From the NCBI RefSeq assembly GCF_964656455.1, contig NC_135725.1, positions 51,033,688 to 51,097,687 of the forward strand: DNA of 64,000 nt. Direction: 5' to 3'. This document shows, one piece after another, positions 34,640 to 47,094 of this stretch (positions within the stretch are counted from its first letter, which is position 1; each line of letters starts with the position of its first letter). Made by a program: the position numbers and the translations under genes. A model generated the notes under the pieces. The model made no database searches and was not told the origin of the DNA. It worked only from the letters and a program-made list of their open reading frames with translations. Source of the DNA: Halichoerus grypus (Eukaryota > Chordata > Mammalia > Carnivora > Phocidae).

Positions 34640-36200
34640 TTAATGCACAAATGTTAGCACTGTGAGTATACATTTCTGTGGTTTAGAGGAAATTTTTATA
34701 AGCAGATTTAAATAACTGAGGTCTGTCTCTGCAATCACTAGTTGTCCCATCTCTGAAAAGGCTAGAACCATTTCAGAAATACACCCCAGGCTTCAAAGGC
34801 ACCATCTCTGAACAGGTTTTATGCACCTTGTAGGACGCTAACTGGGTCACACTTCAACCTGAAGAAATCCAATTGCACCTTACAGAGGACACAGAGTACA
34901 CATGTGCTTGCAAAGTTGAGCGCAGAAATCAAGATAATTGATCTGATAATCCAGATAAAATACATTCCTGTCAGATGAAGCCGGATAATTTAGGCATGAA
35001 TAACGTTTTAGTATTGAATTTTTGGAATAATTGAGTGTCATAAACTTCCATTTAAGTTTTACAGATGGATACTATAAAAGAACCCTTACTAATATGAAGT
35101 GACTTATTCTCTTTGAATTAAAGCTGAATTGAAGTTTAAAAGTAGTGTTTAGTCTAATAAATGTGTTATTATTATAAAGTGCCATTCTTAATTTAACTTA
35201 ACACTAAATGGCAATTAAGAAAAAAAATAAGAGCTAACATTTATTGATGAATTACTACTACGTGCCGGGCATTGTGCTAAGAGCTTTCTGTAGTTATTGG
35301 TTACACATAAAACACTATCATTGAAGAGTTACCATGTGATCCTTTCATGCCTCAGAAATGTTTACGTGGAATGCAGCCTTGAGCTTGGTGCTTATCATTT
35401 CATCATGGGCCCCTGGTAAGATGGTGCCTTGGAATAATTCTGGAATTAAGAAATGATTATGTTTCTTGGTATACAGATGAAAAACCATATTATTCTAAAT
35501 TTTTTTCACTAAGAAGACGAAAAATAGTATTATTGAGTTTTCTTCCCTTTTCTGCAGACCAGCAAGCTTTGTTTGCATCTCAGATACATTCCACATGGTC
35601 TGTTTTCAGTACTTACACTCTTGTGAGTCTTAAAAGCATTTTTAATTGGGGGTTTTCAATCTTTTCCTTGCCCTACTGGTGACGTATATTTTCTGAATAC
35701 AGTGAATAAAATAGTGTGCAGGTCTCATAGCCTTTGAAGTTACTGTCATTTCCCCCTTCCCATACATAATAAATAAATTAGAAAGTATTGGAGACTTTAA
35801 ATTAACAAAAGGTTAAATAAAATTTTATGATCTCCCTTGCTGATATCCTGGCTGGCACTGCATTTTGAGTAATACATCATTAGAGAAATCACTCTCTGAT
35901 GCATGATTGTAGTATTATGATGAGAGAGCTGTTACTTAGGGGCACCTCCTTAAATAGACTGTTAGCCCTGAGAGCCTTAAAAAAAAAAAAAAAAAAAAAA
36001 AAGGTGAGTGAATTTCCTTTCCAGGGTTGCTGAGAAAGATCTACAAAAGGCCCCAGGAATTGAGACAAAGTTAATGGCTTTAGGGGATAATTTCCAATTA
36101 ATTTTTAGTAAGCCTGAGGCATCAAATACAAGTCCTTGGCTTGTCGAATTATATCACTATTATCTTGCAAAACATTTCAATGCGTTTGGTTCAGTTTAAA
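34640..36200. other. Repeat-poor AT-rich DNA, candidate conserved non-coding
   Basis: No gene is seen. Apart from a weak reverse-strand MIR fragment (35235-35290) and a poly(A) run (35981-36002) there is no recognisable repeat. Words such as gataattgatctgataatcc, gccggataatttaggcatga and gaataacgttttagtattga give closely spaced TAAT and GATAA motifs. Conservation cannot be judged from one sequence. Confidence 0.3.
35981..36002. repeat. Poly(A) run
   Basis: Twenty-two A in a row after gagcctt. No SINE, LINE or retrocopy body is recognisable on the left side, so its source is unclear. Confidence 0.8.
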
Positions 36201-36929
36201 GAGCGAAGTACTTGTGAGTGGAAAGAAGAGGTTTGAAGGTTAAATGCTTCCTATGTATGAAAACTGAACTCAAGTTTGACCATTTCTTCCCCAACTCCTT
36301 TTCCACCACCAGTGTTAAGAAATATCCAAAGTCGTTGTGAAATATACAAAGATAAAGGTTTGAGAAGTTACTAACTAAACTCAGTTGATACAAAAAAGTT
36401 ATTTAACAGAGAAAGGCAAACTACCTCCTTCTTTTTCTTTGAATAACAACACTCTTTGGCAATATAGGCTACATTTTTATTTGACTTTCCAGCTTCTCTT
36501 TGCCCATACTGAAAAGAAAAGGAAGATGTTCTATCAATCTCTCCTAAGGTAGTTCTACCTGAACATGGCCACCTGATGCCAAGGAAAGCAGAATTTGGAT
36601 GTGAAGGGGTTTATTTCGGTCTACGAATGTCTCTGCCCACAACTCGGCATATTACAAGTCTTATGTTCATTATCAAGTTCAATTTTTTTTTGCAGAAAGA
36701 GAAGATAGAATTATTAATCACTTAACAATGCTCTTGCACAGAGAATATATATGAAAGTAGCCAAATTTGAAAGAATCTGGATCCTCAGTAGGAGAATCAT
36801 TTGAAATATATGCATTCTAGTGCTCAAATAGATCACTGGGAGTAATGAACCTTTATCCCAGGACAACTGTAAAAGTCAGTCAACTCAATTCTCTCGCCTT
36901 GCTCTTATTAAGCTTTTGAAACACTTATC

Positions 36930-37070
36930 CAAAAATAAGGTGATATATTCCTTTTAACAGCCCTGTCTTTGTTATTCACCCTCTACTGATGAGGAAATGT
37001 GAAGAAAGAACAATTAAGTGACTTTGCTGAGGTCACAGGGCAAAATAGAGCAAGGCAGGGCAAGCTAAGG
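36930..37070 (-). repeat. MIR-like fragment
   Basis: ctactgatgaggaaatgtga, attaagtgactttgctgagg, tcacagggcaaaatagagca parallels reverse-strand MIR (GATGAGGAAACTGAGGC...AAGTAACTTGCCCAAGGTCACAC). Confidence 0.6.
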
Positions 37071-37899
37071 ATAGCCAAATTTCTAATTTCTTTTCTGGCC
37101 ATCCTTCCAAGTGAGCTCAAAATCATATTATTCTCTGCCATAAAGATAGCCGACTAATCTTCAGATTGTGTAGGCTTAGGCAAAGACACAAGACAGGGTC
37201 TGAAAGGGACAAAGATAATAGATAATTGTCTGCCTGAAGTGACTTTTATTTGGTTCTAAAGACTTCAGGGAGACTACAAACCACGCCAAAGACAACACTT
37301 CTGAAGCACAATCAGTAGGAAAGGGAGGCAATTTGATTTCCAGATTAAGATCAGTTCAGATTGTTCAGCCTTGGCAGTCAGTACAAAGATTTTCAGTGTA
37401 ATACACACAAACTACCCAACTTTTACTGCTTCCTTTGTTAATATCTTTACCACCAATAAGGCAATGATGAATGACATGCGTTTGAAAGAAATAGTAGGTG
37501 CAACGAAGAAAAATGAAGAGGGAGAAAGAGGAGAAAAATGAGGTTGGGTAGGGAAAAAGAAAAAAAAAACTGAGAAGAGCTACAGAAGGTTGTCTCTACA
37601 TAGGCACTATAATAGAGGAGAGTGAAGCCTCATTTTACATCTTGGTATTGTTTTACTGAGTCTGACTGTAATTTACAAATCCTCCCTGTCTTTACACAGG
37701 CCATTCTAGTTTAGATTTTGACATTACACATCTATAACTTCATTAAGAGATTTTTTTAAAAAGGTGATAAAACCATATTTGTAGTATTTCTTTAAGGGAA
37801 GAAGTGTGGAATGAAAGAAAGACAAAAATAAAGAAATGGGGAAGGAAGAAACAAGGAAGGAAGAAGGGAGGGGAGAGTTCAACTGTGTTGGAATAATTG

Positions 37900-38012
37900 C
37901 TGTGGTTTACAGAGAGTCTACTATTTGCTCCACAACCTAAAAGGCATTTTCTACATATTATTTCTATTTCTCAAAAAGCCCCTTATTAATTTTCCATAAT
38001 ATCCCATGATAT

Positions 38013-38045
<33 letters not shown>

Positions 38046-38165
38046 TGAAGAACAAAAGATCAGAAAGATAAAATAACATCCAATTATTGCACAGCTTGAA
38101 AGTGGTAGAGCTGGAACTTGAAATCAAGTTTGTCTTGTTAATGCTTTTCTTTCTATACCACTTAA
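37900..38165 (-). repeat. MIR fragment split by a microsatellite
   Basis: agagtctactatttgctcca, ttctacatattatttctatt, then after the microsatellite gaagaacaaaagatcagaaa, gtggtagagctggaacttga. Order matches reverse-strand MIR. Confidence 0.55.
38013..38045. repeat. (TC)n(TG)n compound microsatellite
   Basis: About ten TC units followed directly by six TG units, inside the MIR fragment. Confidence 0.9.
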
Positions 38166-39429
38166 ACTGAGCTGGTATTTAGGTCAATAGTCATGACACT
38201 AGTAAAAGGAATTAAGAATGGGCTGTTACCCACAACTAAGCCAGGTTGTCATATTTTCACTTTTAAGTATCTAGTGTGGTTATCACATGAATATTTTACC
38301 CAGATCCTAATTCAAATGGTGGAATAGAAACACCAGTACAATATTAGGGGCACATGGCTCATGGATGCATACTTCAGATAAGAACTCTATATCTGAGATT
38401 TCATTCATAACTTAATAAAACACTTTTTTTGGAGATGGTTGAAACTTAAGTCCATAAACAACCTGACTTCTCTGAAGAACAAAGGGTTCATAAGCATTTG
38501 TCATTGCCCACACTGACAGCTGTTACAGGTTACCTAGGATAAAGCAGATGTCCACTGCAATGCCAGGCATGGTGCAAGTCCCAAATAAAATGCTCACTGG
38601 ATGAATTAATGAATACAGTTTAAAAAGACCTATTAAAATGGGACTTTCTGACCTCATCTATAGCCTGGCCAAACACATGCTTCAAAGATGTCAAAGTGTC
38701 CTTTTTAATACATTTGCCAACGGTGTAAAAATGAGAGATACAGAGAAACTGTATTAGGAATAATAGCTTTTCAGGGAACAATGAAAAACCAGAAATACCT
38801 ACCAACTCCCCTATTGTTTTTAATTTACTGTGATATGAATTGGCATGCTGAATTGCATGCACACAAAATATGCTCACAGATAGTTTGTGGAAACACCACT
38901 TTTGCTGAACTCTCAAATACTTGAAAATACAGAGGTCTGCAGATGAAACAGGAAGACAGAAGAACTTCACTGAAGAAGTCGGTCAGTCAAGACGGCAGTC
39001 ATTCATTGTTGAATTATCTATGTCCTTAATCAAGTCACTGTACCTACCTGTGGCCTTACAATCCCCAGGAAAATAAAGTGTTGACACTGAAAGAATTCTA
39101 ATTTTCCATCAGTTTTCTTCTTTCTTTAAGTATATGGTTGAAGGAGAGACCAACATTATCACTTTTCACCTTCTTCCTTATTAACAGAACTCTATATTGT
39201 GTTCAGTGAAAATACTACTATATTCCTTATCCTCCTTTGCATATAGGGATGATCAATTAAATATAAGTAGTTTGGGGGAAGGATTTACAGAAAAATCTCA
39301 TTTTACCCCTCTGTACTCTCTCTTAAGTTTCTTGCCTGAATAGGGTAAGAGTTGGACCTCCAAAAGCTATATCACAATCCTTAGGGCAGGAATCACAAGC
39401 TAAGAGATGATGGAAGAACCCTGGTTCTT

Positions 39430-39633
39430 TTTTTTTTTTTTTTTTTAAACATGTATTTATTTATCTTAGAGAGAGAAAGAGCAGGGGAGGGGCAGAGGGA
39501 GAGAGAGAATCTCCAGTAGACTCCCTGCCGAGCATGGAGCCTGCACCGGCTTTGATCTCAGGACACTGAGATCATGACCTGAGCCAAAATCAAGAGTCAG
39601 ACACTTAAGTGACGGAGCCACCCAGGTGCCCCA
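39430..39633 (-). mobile_element. CAN-SINE
   Basis: Minus copy, long T run (39430-39446), atgtatttatttatcttaga, gtgacggagccacccaggtg. Target-site duplication with one mismatch: gaagaaccctggttctt at 39413-39429 and gaagaacccttgttctt at 39634-39650. Confidence 0.93.
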
Positions 39634-39650
39634 GAAGAACCCTTGTTCTT

Positions 39651-42325
39651 AATGGCTTCTGATACCAGTCCTGAACTGATGTTGAGTTTTAATATTCACG
39701 TTTATTAATTTTATCTGGAATGTGAAAAAGAAGGGCTCTGAATCAGAGACTGATTTCTTATTAATTACCTTGCAATAATTAAGTCTATGCCCCCATCCTT
39801 CTTGCCCCAGGCCTTACCTGGGGAGTGATCTGGTGAAAGCCAGGTCAAACATCCTATCCTGTAGTTAGAAACTCCACAGATGAGAAACAGACAACAGATT
39901 TTCTGCATTTATATTCAAGAAAGAGACAGCCATCACTTTTCTAGAAAAGAGAAGGAAAAAATTTTGCTGATAGGATGATAATCCCTTTGAGATGGGATGG
40001 CAAGAATCCTGAGTTCTCACTCTAACCTACTGAAATGTAAATATATCTTTCCAGACGCCAAATAAATCACTGGGTATCTGTTATGACTTCTAAGACACAA
40101 AGATGTCTCCAAGGTCTGAGCTTCATCTCTTTTAAAATAGAAAAGCCTAGAGATACTGCTCTAGTCTTCCTGACACTTGGGTCTTAACTTAGGGATGTAG
40201 TCCAGGCTGTAACCATTTGCTTCTCTCAGATCACAGCAATTAAGTAGGAAAAAAAAACAAAAAACAAAATGGCTACCAATCTAAATCTCATGGTAAGTAA
40301 AGAGGAAAGTATTTCTAGGGGAAATAAAAGCAAGCATTTCTCGTCTTTATATTACATACATATCTGAGACTGGGGAGGCTAGAGATTTTTATAGGAATGC
40401 TAGAAACTACAGAAAACTTTTATTTCTCCACAACAGGCTACATCTAGACTTCTGTAAGAGAGAATAAACCCATACATGTTTAAGCCGCTGTAATCACATT
40501 TCTGTTACTAGCACCAAAACCCAACTCCTAGTTAACACAATGGTTGACTTTTTAAAGTCTTAAGAATTTAGATAAAATCCAGCTTTCAGCAATAGCACCA
40601 GTGACCATCATAGCACTAGAAACGTATAAAGCACTACACACAGGATTGTTCAATACATGAAGAAATAAATGAATTAATAAACAACCAGTAGAAGCTGTCC
40701 TAAATAACCCCCATTACACAGCAAGCAAAGGTAAGAACAAACAAAGGACTCAGTATGACCGCTGCCTGAATGAATGTTCTTGTTTTTACTGCCCTGTTTG
40801 GATTCTCCTTGCTGTTCTAGTTTTCTTTCAACCCTAATTCTACATACATGCATTTTTCTTCTGAAACATTCAATCTTACCACGCCCTTTCCCCAATATTC
40901 ACCTCACTGATTCAAGGGTCCACTTAAATGTAGCTTCTTCAGAAGCAAGGTGCAAAGGTATCTCAGGTATCTCAACTTAAATTATTGTTACTATTCATTA
41001 ACACTCTTTATTTAAATTGTTGCAGACTCAGCACAATTCAAACTGCCTTTTCAAAGTGCCTGCATCACAGTTAGTTTGAAAACCTCAGTGAGGATCAGGG
41101 GCAGGTTCATATGATAAGCGATTAAATTCCCAGAATCTACCTTGGTGCCCGACTTCTTCACGTATCAAAAAAAAAAAAAAAAAAAAGTCTCTCCCTCTCC
41201 TCCCCACCCCATTTTAATCATAATTTCCTAACAATAGTCAGCAAATGGTCTGCTGTGACTTTGGAAGCACTTTTCAGAGTGTATTATTTTCTGCCCATGA
41301 ATCATTGTCCTAGGGTTGTCTACTTTGCAACGTTGCACTGGACAAAATTACACTCTGCAAAAGAGACAGGAGCAGATGATACAGCCCTAGGCTTGAGAAC
41401 TGATTTCCTGCTTCAAATATGTTTCCTGATTGAAGATTGCACACCTAGGAGGTGAGATGAGAGAGCTATTTTATACAAGTGTCCAGCAGATGTACTGCAG
41501 TCATTCCCACTGCATTCATCATTTACTGAATTGCTCGCACACCAGAAGTATAATCCAATGTAAATGATCTCATCACCCATCAGTATGAGGGCTCACAAAT
41601 CCAACTTGGCCTCAAGCTAAAACTTGACATTTCAAGGTTCTCAAATCCACAGTAAGTAAGCAGTATATTGATGACTTCCAAACGTCTCTTCTGAAATGGC
41701 CCCAGCTTTTGAGAAATGCAGGTGTTTGGGATCTAGAAATAGAAGAGGCCAGCTGCCCTTGAGGTACTTGGGGCACAGTTCCATATTTCCTACCCCTGAT
41801 TTGGCTCTAACAAGGGAACATTTTGGGCAGAAGATAATGGAATTGACACCATTTTCATTCTGCACATACAAATACAGAAGAATGAAATTTAAAAGGTTCA
41901 TTTTAAAGTATCCCTTCTTGCAGCTTGGACTGTCACTGCTGTATGTGGGAAGACATGAGGCACTCTCACGCTGTGACATCAGAAGAATACACACATTCAC
42001 AGATGGGCAGGGATCTTGAGAGGCCATCGATGCTTGAACCTACTCCAAATAAAAGGTTACTGAACCTGAGGTAAGCCCACTAATCTTACTGAGTATATTT
42101 CTTAACCCATGATGGGAGAGGATCAGGCTAAATTGTTATAAATCTCCTTTCCATGTTTAAACTTAGCTGATTACACAACTATAGCCAAGACTACATTCTG
42201 AATAATTTCATTTAAAAACATAATTGATCATCTTTTCCCCTGGCCATTAATTCCATGTAAATTGTGTGGTGCACTGTACAAAACATGGGTTTGTCATATA
42301 TACCTAAAACCTATTCCTTGTTCTG
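39651..42325. other. Mostly unique intergenic DNA
   Basis: No gene is supported. A short LTR-like end (agagaataaacccatacatg, tttaagccgctgtaatcaca) is visible near 40450-40520, and a poly(A) run at 41167-41186. Two overlapping opposite open frames at 41641-42027 (128 and 107 codons) have no recognisable domain. Confidence 0.4.
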
Positions 42326-42329
42326 CAAA

Positions 42330-42475
42330 AACATTTCATAGTTGTTTGATCTTTGGCAAAACACCTATTCTTAAGTTTCAGATTTTTTGACTGTAAAATG
42401 GAGACAACAATAACTTTCACACAGGGTTAGTTAAAAGATTAAATTAGATGATATTAAAAAGTACTCGGAGAGAAT
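42330..42475 (+). repeat. MIR-like fragment
   Basis: ctttggcaaaacacctattc, ttgactgtaaaatggagaca, acaataactttcacacaggg, ttagttaaaagattaaatta follow the plus-strand MIR order. Confidence 0.55.
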
Positions 42476-43227
42476 TTCTCAGGAGATTTTTTTTTTTTTT
42501 TTTTTTGCTGTGATTCCCTTATGACCTTGTGTTTTCAAGCATTTAAAATATATATAAAAAACAAAATTACAATAAATACATTTTTATTACATATTTAGTT
42601 CTTTTTTCTCCAGTGGATAGAGGTCTTTTACTATTGTAAACTGAATTTTCTCACTTATCTATCCTATGATTATAATTTATATCATTACTTTATCTTACAA
42701 TGTTATTACACAGTGTTAGGCTCATCATTCATTGTTGCAAATGACAGATAATCAACTTGAATTACCTAAAAATAAAAGGTGGGGGGACATTTATTGTAAT
42801 GACATTGCAATAACCTGACAAAGGAAAATCAATAGGAACTAAGTAACTCAGGACCCAGGGTTTTTCCTCCCCACTCATTCCTTTACTTCTCCATCTGGTA
42901 GCGGGTTTTTACACTCAGCTCTCTGGAGAGTGAACGTGATTAAAGTATATTTCCTTGCAGTTTGTCAAAATACTGAAGCTGGTAAAGAGAAATTCTATTT
43001 CTTTTCTGTGAGTAGTCATAGAATATGACTAGATTTGCCAACAGCCGTGTTCTCTACAATGTGGTGAGAGCTGAGGGTAAAAACCCACTACTTCTGAGTC
43101 AGAGATGTGATCTTATAATTAGCTCAAGTGGATATACATCTCCATACAGCAAGTGAAGGGCAGAGTCTGTCCACATAACAGGCAGGGTAAAATGTTGAGG
43201 ACAAATAAAACTGTCAGGTGTTCTTGT

Positions 43228-43248
43228 TTTTGTTTTTTAATTTAATTT

Positions 43249-43287
<39 letters not shown>

Positions 43288-43445
43288 CGCACAAGCAGGG
43301 GGAGGGAGAGAGGGAGAGAATCTTCAAGCAGACTCACCACTGAGTGGGGGAGCCAGGGCCCGGGCTCAATCTCACCAGCCATGAGATCATGACCTGAGCT
43401 GAAACCAAGAGTCAGACAGAACCAAGTGAGCTGCTCAGGCACCTC
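43228..43445 (-). mobile_element. CAN-SINE with expanded (GA)n
   Basis: Minus copy with a pure GA tract (43254-43285) in the normally short GAGAG segment and a decayed head (agctgctcaggcacctc). Exact target-site duplication tcaggtgttcttgt at 43214-43227 and 43446-43459. Confidence 0.93.
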
Positions 43446-44094
43446 TCAGGTGTTCTTGTATATGTTAGAATGACTAACTGCAATCCTAGCCGTGGCTTTT
43501 AAGGCAAATAAGTTTAACTTGAGTCAAATAATAAATTTACTTATAAGAATCATGATCTGCTATCTTATTAAAATTTGAAATTTATAATTAGGGTGCAGCA
43601 TGGTAAAATATTTATGCTTTTATCAAATACTTTTTTTATATGGTAAATGGGGAAAAAAGTATAGATGGTTATTTATAGAAACATGCCTTATTTCAAGGGC
43701 ATGAAGGCAATTTTACTTCTCCGTATTTTTTCCAACATCTAAATTCTTTTTAATGGGTGAATTCAGTAGTCATATAGTTTTACAAGAAACAGACTATCCT
43801 GGAGGAGCTAGCCCACTGAGAAATTCAAATAAAGGTAGAAATAACTGAGTTCAGTTCTCTTCCAAAGAATAAGTTTATACAAAGAAAGAGGAGAGTCAAT
43901 ACAGTGTTCCTGAAAAGGGAGTGGTGTGAGGTATACAATTAGAGATATGATTGAAGATTTGAATTGGGAATAGAAAAATACTGTCTTATTAATTGGCTGA
44001 AAATAGTTCAGTCCATTAATAACCAAGGATGCACTGAGGTTTCTAAAACTATTGCTCATTTTCTAATTAAACCTGAAACTATTCTTGTGAAGTG

Positions 44095-44175
44095 TCTAGG
44101 AGCCAGTAATAATTATCCCCATTTTGTGAATAAAGGAACACAGCGTCTGAGAGGAGGAAGTTTAAGTGTATAATC
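44095..44175 (-). repeat. MIR-like fragment
   Basis: taataattatccccattttg, tgaataaaggaacacagcgt, ctgagaggaggaagtttaag resembles reverse-strand MIR (TATCCCCATTTTACAGATGAGGAAACTGAGG). Confidence 0.5.
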
Positions 44176-44289
44176 AAATCAGTAACACTTAAGAACAGCC
44201 CCAGAAGGTGATGAGTAGAGAGTGCCTTTTTCTTTGGATGTAGAGGACAGTAAATGGGCAAGTTGGCTAGTGTATATTAGACACAAAGT

Positions 44290-44440
44290 TGGATTTGGAA
44301 CCAGAAAGCTTTTTAGATTTAAGTGCAATTCTCATAAAGGCCCAAACTTAAGCAAGTTACTTGCGTTATCTACATTATCTATAAATTAGAAATAAAACCA
44401 ATCACTTTATAGCGCTGTGGAGGTGATTAAATCAGAATGC
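44290..44440 (+). repeat. MIR fragment
   Basis: gatttggaaccagaaagct, acttaagcaagttacttgcg, ctacattatctataaattag, gctgtggaggtgattaaatc follow the plus-strand MIR. Confidence 0.6.
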
Positions 44441-44874
44441 ATATGTCTTGATATGATGGAGGGATGATGGACAACTCCTGGTTCCTCCTTTTCTTGCCAA
44501 ATCTTCCTGCAATGAGGAGCACTCATTTGGATTGATCAAGACAAGGAAGTCAGTTCAGGGCTCAATCTTAGCAGGTGGCACTTCTCAAGGAGGTCTAAGA
44601 TTAGTGCCCATGAGTGTGGGAGCTTCTAATCAGGATCTGAGCACTCTAAAGCATGGAGCCTTCCTATTGAAATAAAAAGATGTCTGAACCAAGTATATCT
44701 TTTCCTTGCTATATAAGAACGTTTAGGAGAGTTTAAGGATTAATTTGAGTAAAATCTAAGTCAATAGACATATTCTTTCATTTTAGAGAAAAAGACAAGG
44801 AAGCCCAAAGAGGGTACGTGGCAAACCCAACTTAACAATAAATTAATGAAAAGGTTAAGAATGAATTCTCTCTT

Positions 44875-45054
44875 GGGGCACCTGGGTGGCTCAGTCGGTT
44901 AAGCATCTGCCTTTGACTCAGGTCATAATCCCAGAGTCCTGGGATCAAGCCCTGCATCGGGCTCCCTGCTCATGGGGAGTCTGCTTTTCCCTCTGCCTCT
45001 CCCCTCTCCCAGCTTGTGCTCTCTCTCCCAAATAAATAAAATCTTAAAAAAAAA
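44875..45054 (+). mobile_element. CAN-SINE
   Basis: Head ggggcacctgggtggctcag, tcggttaagcatctgccttt, cagcttgtgctctctctccc, tail aaataaataaaatctta. Flanks share only aatgaat (44860-44866 and 45055-45061), so the target duplication is short or decayed. Confidence 0.92.
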
Positions 45055-45061
45055 AATGAAT

Positions 45062-46432
45062 CAATTATCGCTTTAAGATTGAAGCTCTGTCACATATCAT
45101 TTGGGATTCTTAAAGATAACCTTCCAAGTATAGGTAAAGAGGATAGAGTTGAAACTCTGTTAGCCACCCAAAAAATAAAAGCTCAGGATAGACTGCCTGA
45201 GCCAGCTATATTTCTCCTTGGTAAAAGCTAAACTCTCAGGAAGTCTTAAATATAGTATCGAGAGCTCCATTCTCTACAGCATAGAAAATAGCATAGAAGA
45301 GAGGTGGATTTGCACCAAGATGCCAACAGAAAGTCTAGCACAAATGCCAAAGAATTTAAGTCATAGACACAGACTCCTCCACATGGTTCATCCTAACTCA
45401 TCAGAATTCCACTTGCAGCTTGAGGTCAAAAGCTTTGAGAGGTTATGTTCCTTTGTGTTGATTTCTCTCTTACGTGTGTACCTTTCCTTCAGGGCCCATG
45501 TAGAAATGGGTGAACGTCAAGAATCAGATAATCCTTGATCCTAGAGCTACAGTCAACTTAAAGTCTTAAATAGAACCAACATAAACAAAAAGTCTTGTGA
45601 AATGTAAAGCACAATCTAAAACCTGACTCCTAGACCCACACTTTCCTTAAAGCTTTCTTACTTCTCTTTATAAGGAAGAAATTTATACATTTTAATTCCT
45701 TTTAACATTTTCATACTGACCCAAGTGCAAGTCCACTATTCAGAGAGTACTCCTAGCTGGGTAGATATTCTCAGTGATAACATCACCAAAGAGAGAAGGC
45801 TTATGAAACCACGTACTCTGTTAATAAACCAAACTACCAAATCTGATGATCTAATCTCAAAAGATTTTCTAAATGATAATATAATGTTTCCAATATTAAT
45901 TAAAGCAATTCTTTTTTCGGTAATTTCTGTTACTTTTAGTCTTTCCCCATTTAGTCCATGCCATATGAATGAGAAGGTAAATTCTCAGCCTTTGACTTTC
46001 AAAATATAATTTTGAAATATGTGACAGAGACAAATTTTTGAGGGAAAAAACTTTTAAGTTATAAGCAACTTCGTTTTGAATATCAAGACCAGAATCCTGG
46101 CAGTTCACGGAATGGTCTATACAGAAACAACAGACATTGAATAAGAAATGATTGGTTTGATAATGCTATTTCCATTGAACCTAAACTAAATGAAGATCTA
46201 GAACTGGAAGGGAAATGAAGCCAAAGGGAAGTATGTCCCAAGAAAGAGACCTGTACCATGTCTTTCTAATCACTTTCCCCTTAGGTTAATTCCCAGGGTG
46301 GACTAGGTAGTAAGATTCCTAAATGAATTTTAGGATCCAAGAACACAAGGAACTTCTGCACCTCAACCTGGATGAATTCCTGGGACTTGCAGAGTCTTGA
46401 TAAATGCCCTTCTGCCAACAAGGCACAGGGAC
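45062..46432. other. Unique intergenic DNA
   Basis: No gene or repeat family is recognised. Open frames are at most 106 codons (45218-45538) with no known motif. Confidence 0.4.
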
Positions 46433-46433
46433 C

Positions 46434-47091
46434 TATGTAAGTTTCCTAGAGCTGCTATAACAAAGTACAACCAACTGAGTGACTTCAAACAGTAAGAGAT
46501 TTAGGGGCGCCTGGGTGGCTCAGTCATTAAGCGTCTGCCTTCGGCTCAGGTCATGATCCCAGGGTGCTGGGATCGAGCCCCGTGTCGGGCTCCCTGCTCT
46601 TTGGGAAGCCTGCTTCTCCCTCTCCCTCTCCCCCTGCTTGTGTTCCCTCTTTCGCTGTGTCTCTCTCTGTCAAATAAATAAATAAAATCTTAAAAAAAAA
46701 AAAAAAAAAACAGTAAGAGATTTATTACTTCATAGTTCTGGAGGCTAGAAATCCAAAATCAAAGTATCAGCAGGGCCCTTCTCTGAGACTATGAGTAAAT
46801 CCTTCCTTTCTTCTTCCTAGTGACTAGAGGCCAGCAATCCTTGGTGTTCCCTGGCTTTGTAGATGTCCTTCCAAGATCTGCCTCACAGTCACATAGCTCT
46901 TGTCTCCCTGTATGTCGCTGACTTCACACTGTCTTTTATAGAGACATCAGTTATATCGGATTAGAGCCCATTCTAATGAACTTATCCTAATTTGATTATA
47001 TCTACAAAAGCCCTATTTCCAAATAAGATCGTATTCCCAGTGGTTGGGACTTCAACCTATCTTTTGGGGGAACACAATTCAACCCATCAAG
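46434..47091 (-). mobile_element. MaLR-type solo LTR with nested SINE
   Basis: taagtttcctagagctgcta, taacaaagtacaaccaactg before the SINE; ttattacttcatagttctgg, aggctagaaatccaaaatca, ccctatttccaaataagatc and acacaattcaacccatcaa after it. Same family as 18750-19224. The SINE at 46504-46710 was inserted later. No internal viral sequence alongside. Confidence 0.8.
46504..46710 (+). mobile_element. CAN-SINE, near-consensus
   Basis: One of the best copies here: head ggggcgcctgggtggctcag, tcattaagcgtctgccttcg, gggatcgagccccgtgtcgg, tctctctctgtcaaataaat, and a 19-A tail. Exact 14-bp target-site duplication cagtaagagattta at 46490-46503 and 46711-46724. Retained CpGs and exact duplication suggest recent insertion. 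Confidence 0.98.
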
Positions 47092-47094
47092 GGC

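Noticed and set aside
41641..42027. Overlapping frames on both strands (128 and 107 codons)
   Set aside because: No recognisable motif on either strand and no flanking gene structure; treated as chance.
43254..43285. (GA)n as an independent microsatellite
   Set aside because: It is the expanded GA tract inside the minus-strand SINE at 43228-43445.
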